In this document: in pieces, positions 1 through 6,589 of the stretch
Layout: every line of letters starts with the position of its first letter
Numbering within the stretch: the first letter of the stretch is position 1
NCBI GenBank assembly: GCA_945952425.1
Contig: CAMFIX010000057.1
Span: forward strand, 1 to 10,831
From: an uncultured Pseudorhodobacter sp.
Lineage (GTDB): Bacteria > Pseudomonadota > Alphaproteobacteria > Rhodobacterales > Rhodobacteraceae
DNA: 10,831 nucleotides
Reading direction: 5' to 3'
Program-made: the position numbers and the translations under genes
Notes under the pieces: generated by a model
What the model saw: only the letters and a program-made list of their open reading frames with translations
What the model was told of the DNA's origin: nothing
The model's database searches: none

Positions 1-1877
1 ATAAGAGACAGGGGATGGACCCCAAGACGCTCAAGGGTGCCAAGCCCGTCGTCTGCGCCATGCCCGGCACCGGGCTCGGCATCGGGTTCGAGCTTCCCCT
101 CGCCTGCCACCGCATCATCGCCGCCGACAATCCCCGCGCCAGGATCGGCCTGCCCGAGATTCAGGTCGGCCTCTTCCCCGGGGCGGGTGGCACAACGCGG
201 CTCGTGCGCAAGCTCGGCGTGATGCTGGCCGCCCCCTTCCTGATGGAGGGCAAGCTGCTGGAACCCCGCCTCGCCAAGGCGGAAGGGCTGATCGACGAGG
301 TCGTGCCTGCCGATCACCTGCTTTCCCGCGCGAAAGAATGGGTGCTGGGCGCGCAAGAGGCCGAGCTGGTGAAGCCCTGGGACGCCAAGGGCTACAAGCT
401 GCCGGGCGGCGCGCCCTATCACCTCGCTGGCTTTCAGACCTTCGTCGGCGCCAATGCGATGATCCTGGGGAGAGCGCAAGGCGTCTACCCGGCGGCCCGC
501 GCGCTTTTGCAGGCGGCTTACGAAGGCACGCTTGTGCCCTTCGACACCGCGCTGAGGGTCGAGGCCCGCGCCTTCACCGGCGTGCTGATGGACCCTACCT
601 CCTCGGCCATGATCCGCAGCCTGTTCATCAACAAGGAGGCGCTGGAGAAAGGCGCCCGCCGCCCCGCGCTGCCCGATGAAAGCGTCAAGGTGCTGGGCGT
701 GGTTGGCGCGGGCATGATGGGCGCGGGCATCGCCCATGTGGCGGCCAGTGCCGGGATCGGCGTCGTGCTGATCGACGCCACGCAAGAGGCGGCCGAGCGC
801 GGCAAGGCGCATTCCGCCGACCTGTTGGAAAAGGCGGTCCAGCGCCGCAAGATGACGCCCGAGGCCAAGGCCGAGGTGCTGGCGCGGATCGCCCCCACCA
901 CCGATTATGCGGCGCTTGAGCCCTGCGACCTGGTGATCGAGGCCGTCTTCGAAGACCCCAAGGTGAAGGCCGACGTCACCGCCAAGGTCGAAGCCGCAAC
1001 CCAAGCGATCCTCGCCACCAACACCTCCACCCTGCCGATCAGCGCCCTGGCCAAGGCCAGCCAGCGCCCCGGCCAGTATATCGGCATCCACTTCTTCTCG
1101 CCGGTCGACAAGATGGCGCTGGTCGAGATCATCCGCGGCAAGGCGACCGAAGACCGCGCCGTCGCCAAGGCGCTGGATTTCGTCCGTGCGCTGAAGAAGA
1201 CCCCCATCGTGGTCAACGACGCCCGCTTCTTTTACGCCAACCGCTGCATCATCCCTTACATCAACGAGGGCCTGCGCATGGTGGCCGAGGGCATCCCCCC
1301 CGCCCTGATCGAAAACGCCGCCCGGCTGGTCGGCATGCCGGTCGGGCCCCTGCAGCTGGTGGACGAGACCTCCATCGAGCTGGGCGTGAAGATCGCCCAG
1401 GCCACCAAGGCCGCGATGGGCGACGCCTATCCTGATGGGGCCGTCGATGCCGTGCTGTTCGCCATGGCCGACAAGGGCCGGTTGGGGCGCAAGGCCAAGG
1501 CGGGGTTCTATGCCTATGACGAGACGGGCAAAAGGCTCGACCTCTGGGAGGGGCTGGGCGACCTCTGGCCTGTCACGCAGACCCCCGACCTGGCGACCGT
1601 CCAGCACCGCCTCTTGATGATCCAGGCTTTGGAGGCGGTGCGCGCACTCGACGCCCATGTGCTGACCGACATCCGCGAAGGCGATGTCGGCGCGATCCTG
1701 GGCTGGGGCTTTGCGCCCTGGTCGGGCGGGCCCTTCGCCTGGCTCGACCGGATCGGCGCGGCCGAGGCGGTGGCGATCTGCGACAGGCTCACCGCCCTCG
1801 GCCCCCGCTTCGCCGCGCCACAGTCCCTGCGCGACAAGGCGGCCCAGGGCGAAACCTTCTACCCCCGCGCCGCCTGA
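1..1877 (+). CDS. Fatty-acid oxidation multienzyme, FadB/FadJ type (enoyl-CoA hydratase / 3-hydroxyacyl-CoA dehydrogenase), 5'-truncated
   Basis: A bifunctional beta-oxidation enzyme that hydrates trans-2-enoyl-CoA and then oxidises the 3-hydroxyacyl-CoA with NAD+. The frame is open from the window edge (first full codon at 3), so the ATG at 15 is internal. About 100 N-terminal residues are probably missing, since relatives run to about 700-730 aa. Numbering from that ATG: the end of the crotonase domain carries GFELPLACH (Glu26) and GLPEIQVGLFPGAGG (Glu48), matching the two catalytic glutamates. The Rossmann domain has GAGMMG at 231-236, NTST at 336-339, the catalytic motif IGIHFFSPVDKM (His359) and the dyad partner candidate Glu371. 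The C-terminal 3HCDH helical domain follows to residue 620. The 3' end overlaps the convergent Hint gene by 19 bp. FadB and FadJ cannot be told apart here. A thiolase partner would be expected just upstream, outside the window. Confidence 0.95.
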   Translation, partial: KRQGMDPKTLKGAKPVVCAMPGTGLGIGFELPLACHRIIAADNPRARIGLPEIQVGLFPGAGGTTRLVRKLGVMLAAPFLMEGKLLEPRLAKAEGLIDEVVPADHLLSRAKEWVLGAQEAELVKPWDAKGYKLPGGAPYHLAGFQTFVGANAMILGRAQGVYPAARALLQAAYEGTLVPFDTALRVEARAFTGVLMDPTSSAMIRSLFINKEALEKGARRPALPDESVKVLGVVGAGMMGAGIAHVAASAGIGVVLIDATQEAAERGKAHSADLLEKAVQRRKMTPEAKAEVLARIAPTTDYAALEPCDLVIEAVFEDPKVKADVTAKVEAATQAILATNTSTLPISALAKASQRPGQYIGIHFFSPVDKMALVEIIRGKATEDRAVAKALDFVRALKKTPIVVNDARFFYANRCIIPYINEGLRMVAEGIPPALIENAARLVGMPVGPLQLVDETSIELGVKIAQATKAAMGDAYPDGAVDAVLFAMADKGRLGRKAKAGFYAYDETGKRLDLWEGLGDLWPVTQTPDLATVQHRLLMIQALEAVRALDAHVLTDIREGDVGAILGWGFAPWSGGPFAWLDRIGAAEAVAICDRLTALGPRFAAPQSLRDKAAQGETFYPRAA

Positions 1878-2464
1878 AGCCCCTCGCCCGTCGCCATGCC
1901 GATCAGCGTGGCGACCAGGTGCCGCGCGGCCGCCAAGGGCAGCACCGGCCGTTCCGGCTGCGCCATCAGCCGGGTCAGCAGATCCGCCTCCGCCGCCTCG
2001 CCGCCATCGACGCCGGTGACGATGCCGGGGCCCGCCTCCAACAGGCTGGCGCGGTCCAGCCGGATCTGCCAGATCGGCGCCGTCGTCGCCCGCGCCACCG
2101 GCACGATGCCGCGCCAGCCTTCCAGCGAGGAGGCCGGCACCAGCGCCTCCGCCTCGCCGGTATAGGGCAGCGCGCTTTCGGTCTGCACCAGCACCGGCTG
2201 GCCCGGCGGCAAAAGGATATCGGCGGTATTCTCCAGGGCGCCGGCCGGGATGCGCACCGCCCAAAGCGCCGGCAGCTCTTCGCGCACCAGCGCCAGCACC
2301 GGGCAAAGCCCCCGGTCGCGCGTCAGGACCAGCTCTCCGGGGCACAGGGTCTCGACGGCGGACCAGCCCAAAGGCGTGCGCACCAAGGTGCCGGCATAAA
2401 GCCCGCGGGCCAATCCCGCGCGGCCGGACAAGGCGATGGTCAAGGCGGGATCGTGGCGTCCCAT
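1859..2464 (-). CDS. Hint-domain protein (Hint_2-like) lacking the autocatalytic cysteine
   Basis: A 201-aa protein with the opening signature of hedgehog/intein (Hint_2-like) domains: AGTLVRTPLGWSAVETL followed by PGELVLTRDRG (residues 24-52). Later it has LLPPGQPVLV (84-93) and a region rich in Leu and Ala. Active Hint domains start with Cys before the 'GT' strand and carry a conserved His in a 'SPQHRV'-like block. Here those positions read Gly-Leu-Tyr-Ala-Gly-Thr and PPGQPV, so autoprocessing is unlikely. Short Hint proteins of this inactive kind are, from memory, common in Rhodobacteraceae; their role is unknown. The ATG at 2464 is chosen because GGAGAG lies 4 nt upstream; the frame also has a TTG at 2509 but without support. 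It lies 82 bp downstream of the sulfotransferase on the same strand and converges on the fad gene with a 19-bp overlap. Confidence 0.75.
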   Translation of the reverse strand: MGRHDPALTIALSGRAGLARGLYAGTLVRTPLGWSAVETLCPGELVLTRDRGLCPVLALVREELPALWAVRIPAGALENTADILLPPGQPVLVQTESALPYTGEAEALVPASSLEGWRGIVPVARATTAPIWQIRLDRASLLEAGPGIVTGVDGGEAAEADLLTRLMAQPERPVLPLAAARHLVATLIGMATGEGLQAARG

Positions 2465-2546
2465 TTTGCTCTCCAATGTTTCGCCACCTTGGCCTCGCCC
2501 CCCCGGCAAGGCTGCGGAGAGATTGCGGCAAAGCCGCGGCCCATCG

Positions 2547-3197
2547 TTAAAGATCGAAGCGATAGCCGAAACGCGCGATGTCCCCGGCGCAAAGCCCGGC
2601 CACCAGCTCGGCCGTGGCGGAGGTATAATAGGGCCGGAAGTCGCGCTCCCGCGCGCTTTCGTTCACCCGCGCGATGGGCAGACGAAAGCCCAGATGCGCC
2701 TCGAAAGGGGCAATGTCTTCGGCCAGGTGCTCCAGCCTGATGTAAAGACTGGCCCGCTCCACCCCCTGCCTGTCGCGCATATAGGCCGGATAGGGCCACA
2801 GCGCGAGGGCCGTGCGCGTCTGGGGATGCGCAAGGAAATCCCCGAAGCTCAAGGCCTTGGCGAGCCCCACCGCCGGATGCGCAAAGCCCTGCATCCGCAG
2901 CCAGTGGTAATAGCTGACCATCCGGTCCCAGGGATTGCGCACGAGGGTGACGGTAAAGAACCCCGCGATCTCCTCGTCGCTGGCGAGCCCCGCGATATCG
3001 GCCAAGGTCGAGTGCTTCCAAAGCCGCCCCGCCGCCTTGACCCCCGCAATCCGCCCCTTCCGCGCCCGCGCTTTCGGCGTATCGCCGATCAGAATGTCCT
3101 CCGCCATGGCCCGCGCCTCCAGCGCCAGCGCCAGCGCCGTGCCCCCGGTCTTGGGGATATGGACAAAGATAAACCGCCGCCCGCGCGAGAGGATCAT
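2547..3197 (-). CDS. Sulfotransferase family 2 (Sulfotransfer_2) protein
   Basis: A 216-aa cytosolic PAPS-dependent sulfotransferase-like protein. FVHIPKTGGTAL (residues 11-22) is the 5'-phosphosulfate-binding loop, and VRNPWDRMVSYYHWL (86-100) is the 3'-phosphate-binding segment with Arg87 and Ser95. A WKHSTLADI block (60-68) and a C-terminal NESARERDFRPYYT segment (179-192) also fit the small bacterial members of the family. The acceptor substrate cannot be read from the sequence. The start is taken at 3197, giving MILSRGRRFIFVHIPKTGGT; an in-frame ATG three codons upstream (3206) is an alternative. A longer reading from 3296 is rejected because its extra N-terminus is only translation of the repeat at 3238-3347. 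The gene follows the dehydrogenase on the same strand but is separated by 163 bp holding that repeat, so cotranscription is uncertain. Confidence 0.88.
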   Translation of the reverse strand: MILSRGRRFIFVHIPKTGGTALALALEARAMAEDILIGDTPKARARKGRIAGVKAAGRLWKHSTLADIAGLASDEEIAGFFTVTLVRNPWDRMVSYYHWLRMQGFAHPAVGLAKALSFGDFLAHPQTRTALALWPYPAYMRDRQGVERASLYIRLEHLAEDIAPFEAHLGFRLPIARVNESARERDFRPYYTSATAELVAGLCAGDIARFGYRFDL

Positions 3198-3237
3198 GGG
3201 CCCCATCCTGGCAAGGCGGCCCCGGCGGACAGGTCGC

Positions 3238-3347
3238 AAGGGAGTATTTGGGCCAAATTGAAAGCCGAAGGGGCAGGGAAGAGAGTATTTGCGCAAGTAT
3301 GAAAGAGCGCGCGCGCCTGTCTTTCAATTTGGCCCAAATACTCCCTT
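3238..3347. repeat. 27-bp perfect inverted repeat, 110 bp overall, with a third degenerate copy inside
   Basis: The left arm (3238-3264) and right arm (3321-3347) are exact reverse complements over 27 bp, with cores GAGTATTTGGGCCAAATTG and its complement. The 56-bp interior contains a third copy at 3283-3305, in the left-arm orientation, matching 18 of 23 positions (gagtatttgcgcaagtatga...). Mismatches begin immediately outside and inside the arms, and I see no flanking target-site duplication. The AT-rich arms contrast with the GC-rich surroundings. Transcribed from the minus strand, the region would fold into a long hairpin between the dehydrogenase stop and the sulfotransferase start. There is no T-tract after the stem in that direction; TTTTT follows the right arm only on the plus strand. 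From memory, similar 'GAGTATTTG...AAATTGAAAG' stretches recur between genes in Rhodobacteraceae. The structure is certain; its role is unknown. Confidence 0.9.
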
Positions 3348-3360
3348 TTTGCCCGTGCCA

Positions 3361-4305
3361 TCATCCCACCGGATTGGGCAAAGGCCGCCCCTCGGCCCAG
3401 GCCAGCAGGTTATCGACCGCCATCATCCCCATCGCCTCGCGCACCTCCAAGGCCGCGGTGCCCAGGTGCGGCAGCAGGGTCACATTCTCCATAGCCATCA
3501 GCGCGGGCGAAATCTGCGGCTCGAATTCATAGACGTCCAGCCCCGCACCCGCCAGCTGCCCCGCCTGCAGGGCCGCAACCAGCGCCGCCTCGTCCACCAC
3601 GTCGCCGCGGGCAATGTTCACGAAGATCGCATGGGGGCGCATCTGAGAGAAGGCCTCCGCGCCGATCAGGTGGCGCGTCGCAGGGCCTCCCGGGACGGCC
3701 ACCACCACCACATCCGCCGCCATCACCTCCGCGAGGCTCGCCTGCCGTGCCGCAAAGCCCGGATCGACCGCCGAGCGGTTGTGGAACACGACCTCCATGC
3801 CAAAGCCGAAATGGCAGCGCCTTGCGATGGCCTGGCCGATGCGCCCCATGCCGATCACGCCCAGCCTTTTGCCCGTCACATGCAGCCCCAGCATCTGCGT
3901 CGGATGCCAGCCGGTCCATTGGCCGCGCCGCACCAGCCGCTCGCCCTCCCCCGCCCGCCGCGCCGTCATCAGGATCAGCGTCAGCGCCACATCCGCCGTC
4001 GCATCGGTCACCGCGCCGGGCGTGTTGGTCACCAGGACTCCCGCCGCCTTTGCCGCGCCCGTGTCGATGTGGTTGTAGCCCACCCCGAAATTCGCGAGGA
4101 TCTTCGCTCGCACCTTGGCGCCTCGAAAGACCTCGGCCGTGAAGCGGTCGCCCAAAGTCGGCAGGACGGCGTCATAGCCCTCAAGCGCTGCGATGCAGTC
4201 GGCGGGGCCGCCCGGGGTGATCTCGTTGCGCCAGGTCACGTCGAAATGCGCGCGGGCCCGGGCGACCACGCTTTCGGGCATCGAGCGGGTGATGAGCAGC
4301 TTCAA
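3361..4305 (-). CDS. D-2-hydroxyacid dehydrogenase, glyoxylate/hydroxypyruvate reductase type
   Basis: A 314-aa NAD(P)H-dependent reductase of 2-oxo acids such as glyoxylate or hydroxypyruvate. The start is a TTG at 4305 with GGGGGAGG 5 nt upstream, giving MKLLITRSMPESVVARARAHF, the usual beginning of this family. The Rossmann motif GMGRIG is at 152-157. The catalytic triad is complete: Arg233 (NIARGDVVDE), Glu262 (YEFEPQI) and His280 (LLPHLGT). At the end of the second Rossmann strand the sequence reads FHNRS (174-178) with no acidic residue, which in this family points to NADPH rather than NADH. The stop of the CsaA-like gene (4304-4302) overlaps the TTG by two bases, so translation is probably coupled. 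Specificity among glyoxylate, hydroxypyruvate and other oxo acids cannot be decided from sequence. Confidence 0.92.
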   Translation of the reverse strand: MKLLITRSMPESVVARARAHFDVTWRNEITPGGPADCIAALEGYDAVLPTLGDRFTAEVFRGAKVRAKILANFGVGYNHIDTGAAKAAGVLVTNTPGAVTDATADVALTLILMTARRAGEGERLVRRGQWTGWHPTQMLGLHVTGKRLGVIGMGRIGQAIARRCHFGFGMEVVFHNRSAVDPGFAARQASLAEVMAADVVVVAVPGGPATRHLIGAEAFSQMRPHAIFVNIARGDVVDEAALVAALQAGQLAGAGLDVYEFEPQISPALMAMENVTLLPHLGTAALEVREAMGMMAVDNLLAWAEGRPLPNPVG

Positions 4306-4646
4306 TAGAGCCTCCCCCCAAGCGGAACCTCTTGCCCCGGGCCGATCAGCACCACGGCGCCCGCACCATCCGGCACGCCCAGCACCAGCACTTCGGACTT
4401 CACCGGCCCGATCTGCCGGGCTGGGAAGTTCACCACCGCCAGCACCTGCCGCCCGACCAGCTCTTCGGGCCGGTAATGCACCGTCACCTGGGCCGACGAC
4501 CTTTTCTCGCCGATCTCCGGCCCGAAATCGAGCCAGAGCTTGTAGGCCGGCTTCTTCGCCTCGGGGAAAGGTTCGGCGCGGGTGATGACGCCCACTCGGA
4601 TGTCGACCTTCTCGAAATCGGCATAGGTGATCTGGGGGCTCGTCAC
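4302..4646 (-). CDS. csaA: CsaA-like tRNA-binding domain protein
   Basis: A 114-aa stand-alone EMAPII/ARC1/MetRS-C type OB-fold protein. DFEKVDIRVGVI (residues 10-21), FPEAKKPAYKLWLDFG (27-42), SSAQVTVHY (50-58) and AVVNFPARQIGPVKSEVLVLG (starting at 70) are the family hallmarks, followed by the closing PLGGRL. Family members bind tRNA, and Bacillus CsaA has been described as an export-related chaperone; the role in alphaproteobacteria is not established. The start is a GTG at 4646 that overlaps the proC stop in a GTGA arrangement, and the stop overlaps the TTG of the dehydrogenase. The gene therefore sits in a tight, translationally coupled run between proC and the dehydrogenase, with no functional link to either that I can see. 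The reading frame continues upstream through proC in another phase; that extension has no homology and is rejected. Confidence 0.9.
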   Translation of the reverse strand: MTSPQITYADFEKVDIRVGVITRAEPFPEAKKPAYKLWLDFGPEIGEKRSSAQVTVHYRPEELVGRQVLAVVNFPARQIGPVKSEVLVLGVPDGAGAVVLIGPGQEVPLGGRLY

Positions 4647-5440
4647 TTGCCCAGCTCCCGGCCGCGCGCGGCTGCGGCATGGACGGCCTTGACCATCAGG
4701 GGGGGCAGGCCCGCCATCAGATGCTCCAGCGCCGCCGCGGTCGTCCCGCCCGGCGAGGTCACGTTGATGCGCAGCTGCGCGGCACTCTCGGGCGAGCGGA
4801 ACGCAAGCTCTCCCGCGCCGCAGACCGTGGCGCGGGCCAACTTCATCGCGACCTCTTCCGACAGGCCCTCGGCCACGCCCGCCGCGGCCATCGCCTCGAT
4901 CAGGTGGAAGACATAAGCGGGCCCCGAGCCCGAAACCGCCGTCACCGCGTCGATCTGGTGCTCGCCCTCCAGCTCCACCACCTCGCCCACCGCCTGCATC
5001 AGCGCCCGCGCCAGCCCCAGCCCCGGCTGCCCGGCGGCATTGGCGCAAATCCCGGTGATGCCGCGGCCCACCATGGCGGGCGTGTTCGGCATGGTGCGCA
5101 CGATGGGGGTATCGGCGCCCAAGGCCGCCTCGAACGTCGCAATCGACGTTCCCGCGGCGATCGAGACGAAAAGCGTCCCGCCGCCCCCCAGCGCCTGCAG
5201 CGCGGGCAAGGCCGCGCCCATCATCTGCGGCTTGACCGCCAGCAGCGCCACGGCGGGCTTGGGCGGCAGCCCTGCGTTCAGATGCACGCCCGAGGCCTTC
5301 AGCCAGTCGGTCGGATTGGGCTCCAGCACCCAGACCGCGCCCGGAGGCACACCCGCCGCCAACCAGCCGGTCAACAGCGCCGTCCCCATCTTGCCGCAGC
5401 CCAAAAGCACCAAGCCCCTGCGGGCGACCTCGTCCAGCAT
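4643..5440 (-). CDS. proC: Pyrroline-5-carboxylate reductase
   Basis: Catalyses the last step of proline synthesis, NAD(P)H-dependent reduction of 1-pyrroline-5-carboxylate to L-proline, in the cytosol. The protein is 265 aa from the ATG at 5440. The N-terminal Rossmann motif is GCGKMG (14-19), then LLAVKPQ (66-72), RTMPNTPA (115-122), SGSGPAYVF (170-178) and the ProC signature NVTSPGGTTAAAL (226-238). An in-frame ATG at 5452 would add four residues, but GGAGG lies 5 nt before the 5440 ATG and nothing similar precedes 5452, so 5440 is preferred. The length matches the family. The 3' end overlaps the GTG of the CsaA-like gene by two bases. The 48-bp gap to the upstream YbjN gene suggests one operon. 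Confidence 0.94.
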   Translation of the reverse strand: MLDEVARRGLVLLGCGKMGTALLTGWLAAGVPPGAVWVLEPNPTDWLKASGVHLNAGLPPKPAVALLAVKPQMMGAALPALQALGGGGTLFVSIAAGTSIATFEAALGADTPIVRTMPNTPAMVGRGITGICANAAGQPGLGLARALMQAVGEVVELEGEHQIDAVTAVSGSGPAYVFHLIEAMAAAGVAEGLSEEVAMKLARATVCGAGELAFRSPESAAQLRINVTSPGGTTAAALEHLMAGLPPLMVKAVHAAAARGRELGK

Positions 5441-5488
5441 CCCTGCCTCCATCGTTTGGAGGCCAAGTTACGGGGATTTGCGCAGGCT

Positions 5489-5992
5489 TCAAGCCCGCCC
5501 GTAGGCCTCGGCAATCGCGACCTTCAGGGCCGAGACGGGGGATTGCTCGGACCAGCTGACCAGCTGGAAGGCGGGGTAAAACCGCTCGCAGGCCAGGATC
5601 GCCTGGCCGATCAGCCGGTCGACCTGCTCGGCCGAGGCGGAATGGCCGCCCGCCAGCACCAGACCATAGCGCCAGACCATCAGCTTTTGCTCGGCCCACC
5701 AGGTGAAGGCCCCGGCCCAGACCATATCGTTGCAGCGGTTCAAGAGGTCGTAAAGCGCGGGTTGCCGCGCCTCGGGCGGCTCCATTTCAAAGGTGCAGAT
5801 CAGCCTCAGCGTTTCGTCCTGCGCCGACCAGGCCAGCGTCAGCGAATAGGTCCGCCACTGACCCTCGACCGCCATGGCGATCTGGTCATCGGTGACCCGG
5901 TCGAATTCCCAGGCATGATATTCGGCGAGGCTTTCGACCACGTCGATCGGGTGCAGATCGTCCAGCCCCGAGAAATCTTCTGCAATCGACAT
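5489..5992 (-). CDS. YbjN domain-containing protein
   Basis: A 167-aa soluble protein resembling the YbjN family (type III secretion chaperone-like fold), with no signal peptide or membrane segment. It begins MSIAEDFSGLDDLHPIDVVE and has the expected alternation of beta strands, for example WRTYSLTLAW (46-55) and LRLICTFEME (62-71), then helices around LYDLLNRCNDMVWAGAFTWW (80-99). It is rich in Trp. E. coli YbjN has been linked to stress and motility phenotypes, but its molecular function is unknown and this protein's is not inferable. The ATG at 5992 is preceded by GGAGAGG at a normal spacing; an in-frame ATG at 6007 is less likely. It is the first gene of the probable ybjN-proC-csaA-dehydrogenase run. 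Its leader carries the hairpin at 6043-6071. Confidence 0.85.
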   Translation of the reverse strand: MSIAEDFSGLDDLHPIDVVESLAEYHAWEFDRVTDDQIAMAVEGQWRTYSLTLAWSAQDETLRLICTFEMEPPEARQPALYDLLNRCNDMVWAGAFTWWAEQKLMVWRYGLVLAGGHSASAEQVDRLIGQAILACERFYPAFQLVSWSEQSPVSALKVAIAEAYGRA

Positions 5993-6042
5993 GCACGGCC
6001 TCTCCATGGTGCCAAAGGGGGAGAAGACCCCCAGCGACAGAA

Positions 6043-6071
6043 TGTCGGGCAAGAAACTGCGATGCCCGACA
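6043..6071. promoter_or_regulatory. 9-bp inverted repeat in the ybjN-like gene leader
   Basis: TGTCGGGCA (6043-6051) and TGCCCGACA (6063-6071) are exact inverted repeats around an 11-nt loop. The repeat lies about 50 bp upstream of the YbjN start codon, so it could be a 5'-leader hairpin or a regulator operator. No T-run follows on either strand, which argues against an intrinsic terminator. Confidence 0.5.
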
Positions 6072-6189
6072 CAGTTCTTACTAGATATAGTGCGCCCCTT
6101 TTGGGAAGCGGTAAAGCACTTTGTGGGGAAATCTTCTGTGGACAAAGGCGCAAAGCCCGCCCTGAAGCCCCCCTGCGTCACCCCGTCCA

Positions 6190-6219
6190 TGGACAGGCGC
6201 CGGGCTTTCGGCGTATGCA
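6190..6219 (+). promoter_or_regulatory. Candidate sigma70-type promoter for the copper-related group
   Basis: TGGACA (6190-6195, five of six to TTGACA) and TATGCA (6214-6219) are 18 bp apart. Transcription would begin about 6226-6228, at or next to the ATG at 6228, which has no Shine-Dalgarno sequence. This would make the first gene leaderless and supports 6228 over the upstream ATG at 6189. Prediction from motif spacing only. Confidence 0.4.
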
Positions 6220-6227
6220 CTTGCCCC

Positions 6228-6554
6228 ATGCGTGCAGTCCTGGCCCTTCTCCTTGCGCTGATACTCGGCTTCGCCTCGCAGGCCGAGGCCGTGGCCCGCT
6301 CCGAGATGGCGGGCGCCACGACGGCCGTGGCCTGCGGGCTTGGGGTCGTCACGCTGGATGCGGCCGGAAAGCCACTGCCCGCCAAGCCCTGCACCCATTG
6401 CCTCGCCGCCCATATGGCCGCGGTGATCGCCCCGCCGCCCGTGCTCGCCGCCCCCCTGACCCGTGCGACCCGCGCAGGCCAGGCCCAAGCGGCGCCCGCC
6501 CCGCAGCGCCCCCTGCCCCCCGCGCTGGCCCGCGGGCCACCCCTCGCCTCGTGA
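6228..6554 (+). CDS. Small exported protein with CxHCxxxHM motif (DUF2946-like), upstream of PCuAC
   Basis: A 108-aa protein with a Sec signal peptide: MRAVLALLLALILGFASQAE, probable cleavage near residue 21 or a few residues later. The mature part has Cys36 and then a tight cluster, PCTHCLAAHM (54-63), giving Cys55, His57, Cys58, His62 and Met63. A Pro/Ala-rich tail follows (68-108). This layout resembles short DUF2946-type proteins often found beside copper genes, but the similarity is by eye and weak. The cluster suggests binding of a soft metal such as copper; that is inference, supported by the PCuAC gene starting 35 bp downstream on the same strand. No Shine-Dalgarno sequence precedes the ATG at 6228; an in-frame ATG at 6189 would add 13 residues before the hydrophobic core. 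Confidence 0.65.
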   Translation: MRAVLALLLALILGFASQAEAVARSEMAGATTAVACGLGVVTLDAAGKPLPAKPCTHCLAAHMAAVIAPPPVLAAPLTRATRAGQAQAAPAPQRPLPPALARGPPLAS

Positions 6555-6589
6555 CGCCGAAACCCCCTTTCCCGATCCACGAGGACATC

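Larger units (their letters stand above)
5993..6227. other. Divergent intergenic region between ybjN-like gene and the copper-related group
   Basis: This 235-bp non-coding stretch separates genes leaving in opposite directions. Its middle (about 6071-6150) is AT-richer than the surroundings and contains ctagatatag (6081-6090), which could supply a -10 for the minus-strand genes, although I find no well-spaced -35 partner. It also holds the 9-bp hairpin at 6043-6071 and two related 9-mers, TGTGGGGAA (6122-6130) and TGTGGACAA (6137-6145), repeated at a 15-bp step. Reading frames through it have no recognisable protein content. Confidence 0.6.

Noticed and set aside
2521..2546. Small hairpin GCGGC-AAA-GCCGC between the sulfotransferase and the Hint gene
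   Set aside because: A 5-bp stem with no T-tract is expected often by chance in GC-rich DNA; too weak to call a terminator.
3307..3316. Alternating GC run (possible Z-DNA tract)
   Set aside because: Only about 10 bp long and unremarkable in DNA of this composition.
3341..3350. Right arm of the inverted repeat followed by TTTTT as an intrinsic terminator
   Set aside because: The T-run follows the stem only on the plus strand, where no gene ends. On the minus strand, where genes run, no T-run follows, and the 56-nt loop is long for a terminator.
3289..4308. Plus-strand frame opposite the dehydrogenase
   Set aside because: Arg/His-rich low-complexity translation with no motif, opposite a gene whose catalytic triad is complete.
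5970..6138. The 10-mer aaatcttctg occurring in the YbjN start region and again near 6129
   Set aside because: Short and without extension into the flanks; one copy is coding sequence, so chance is enough.
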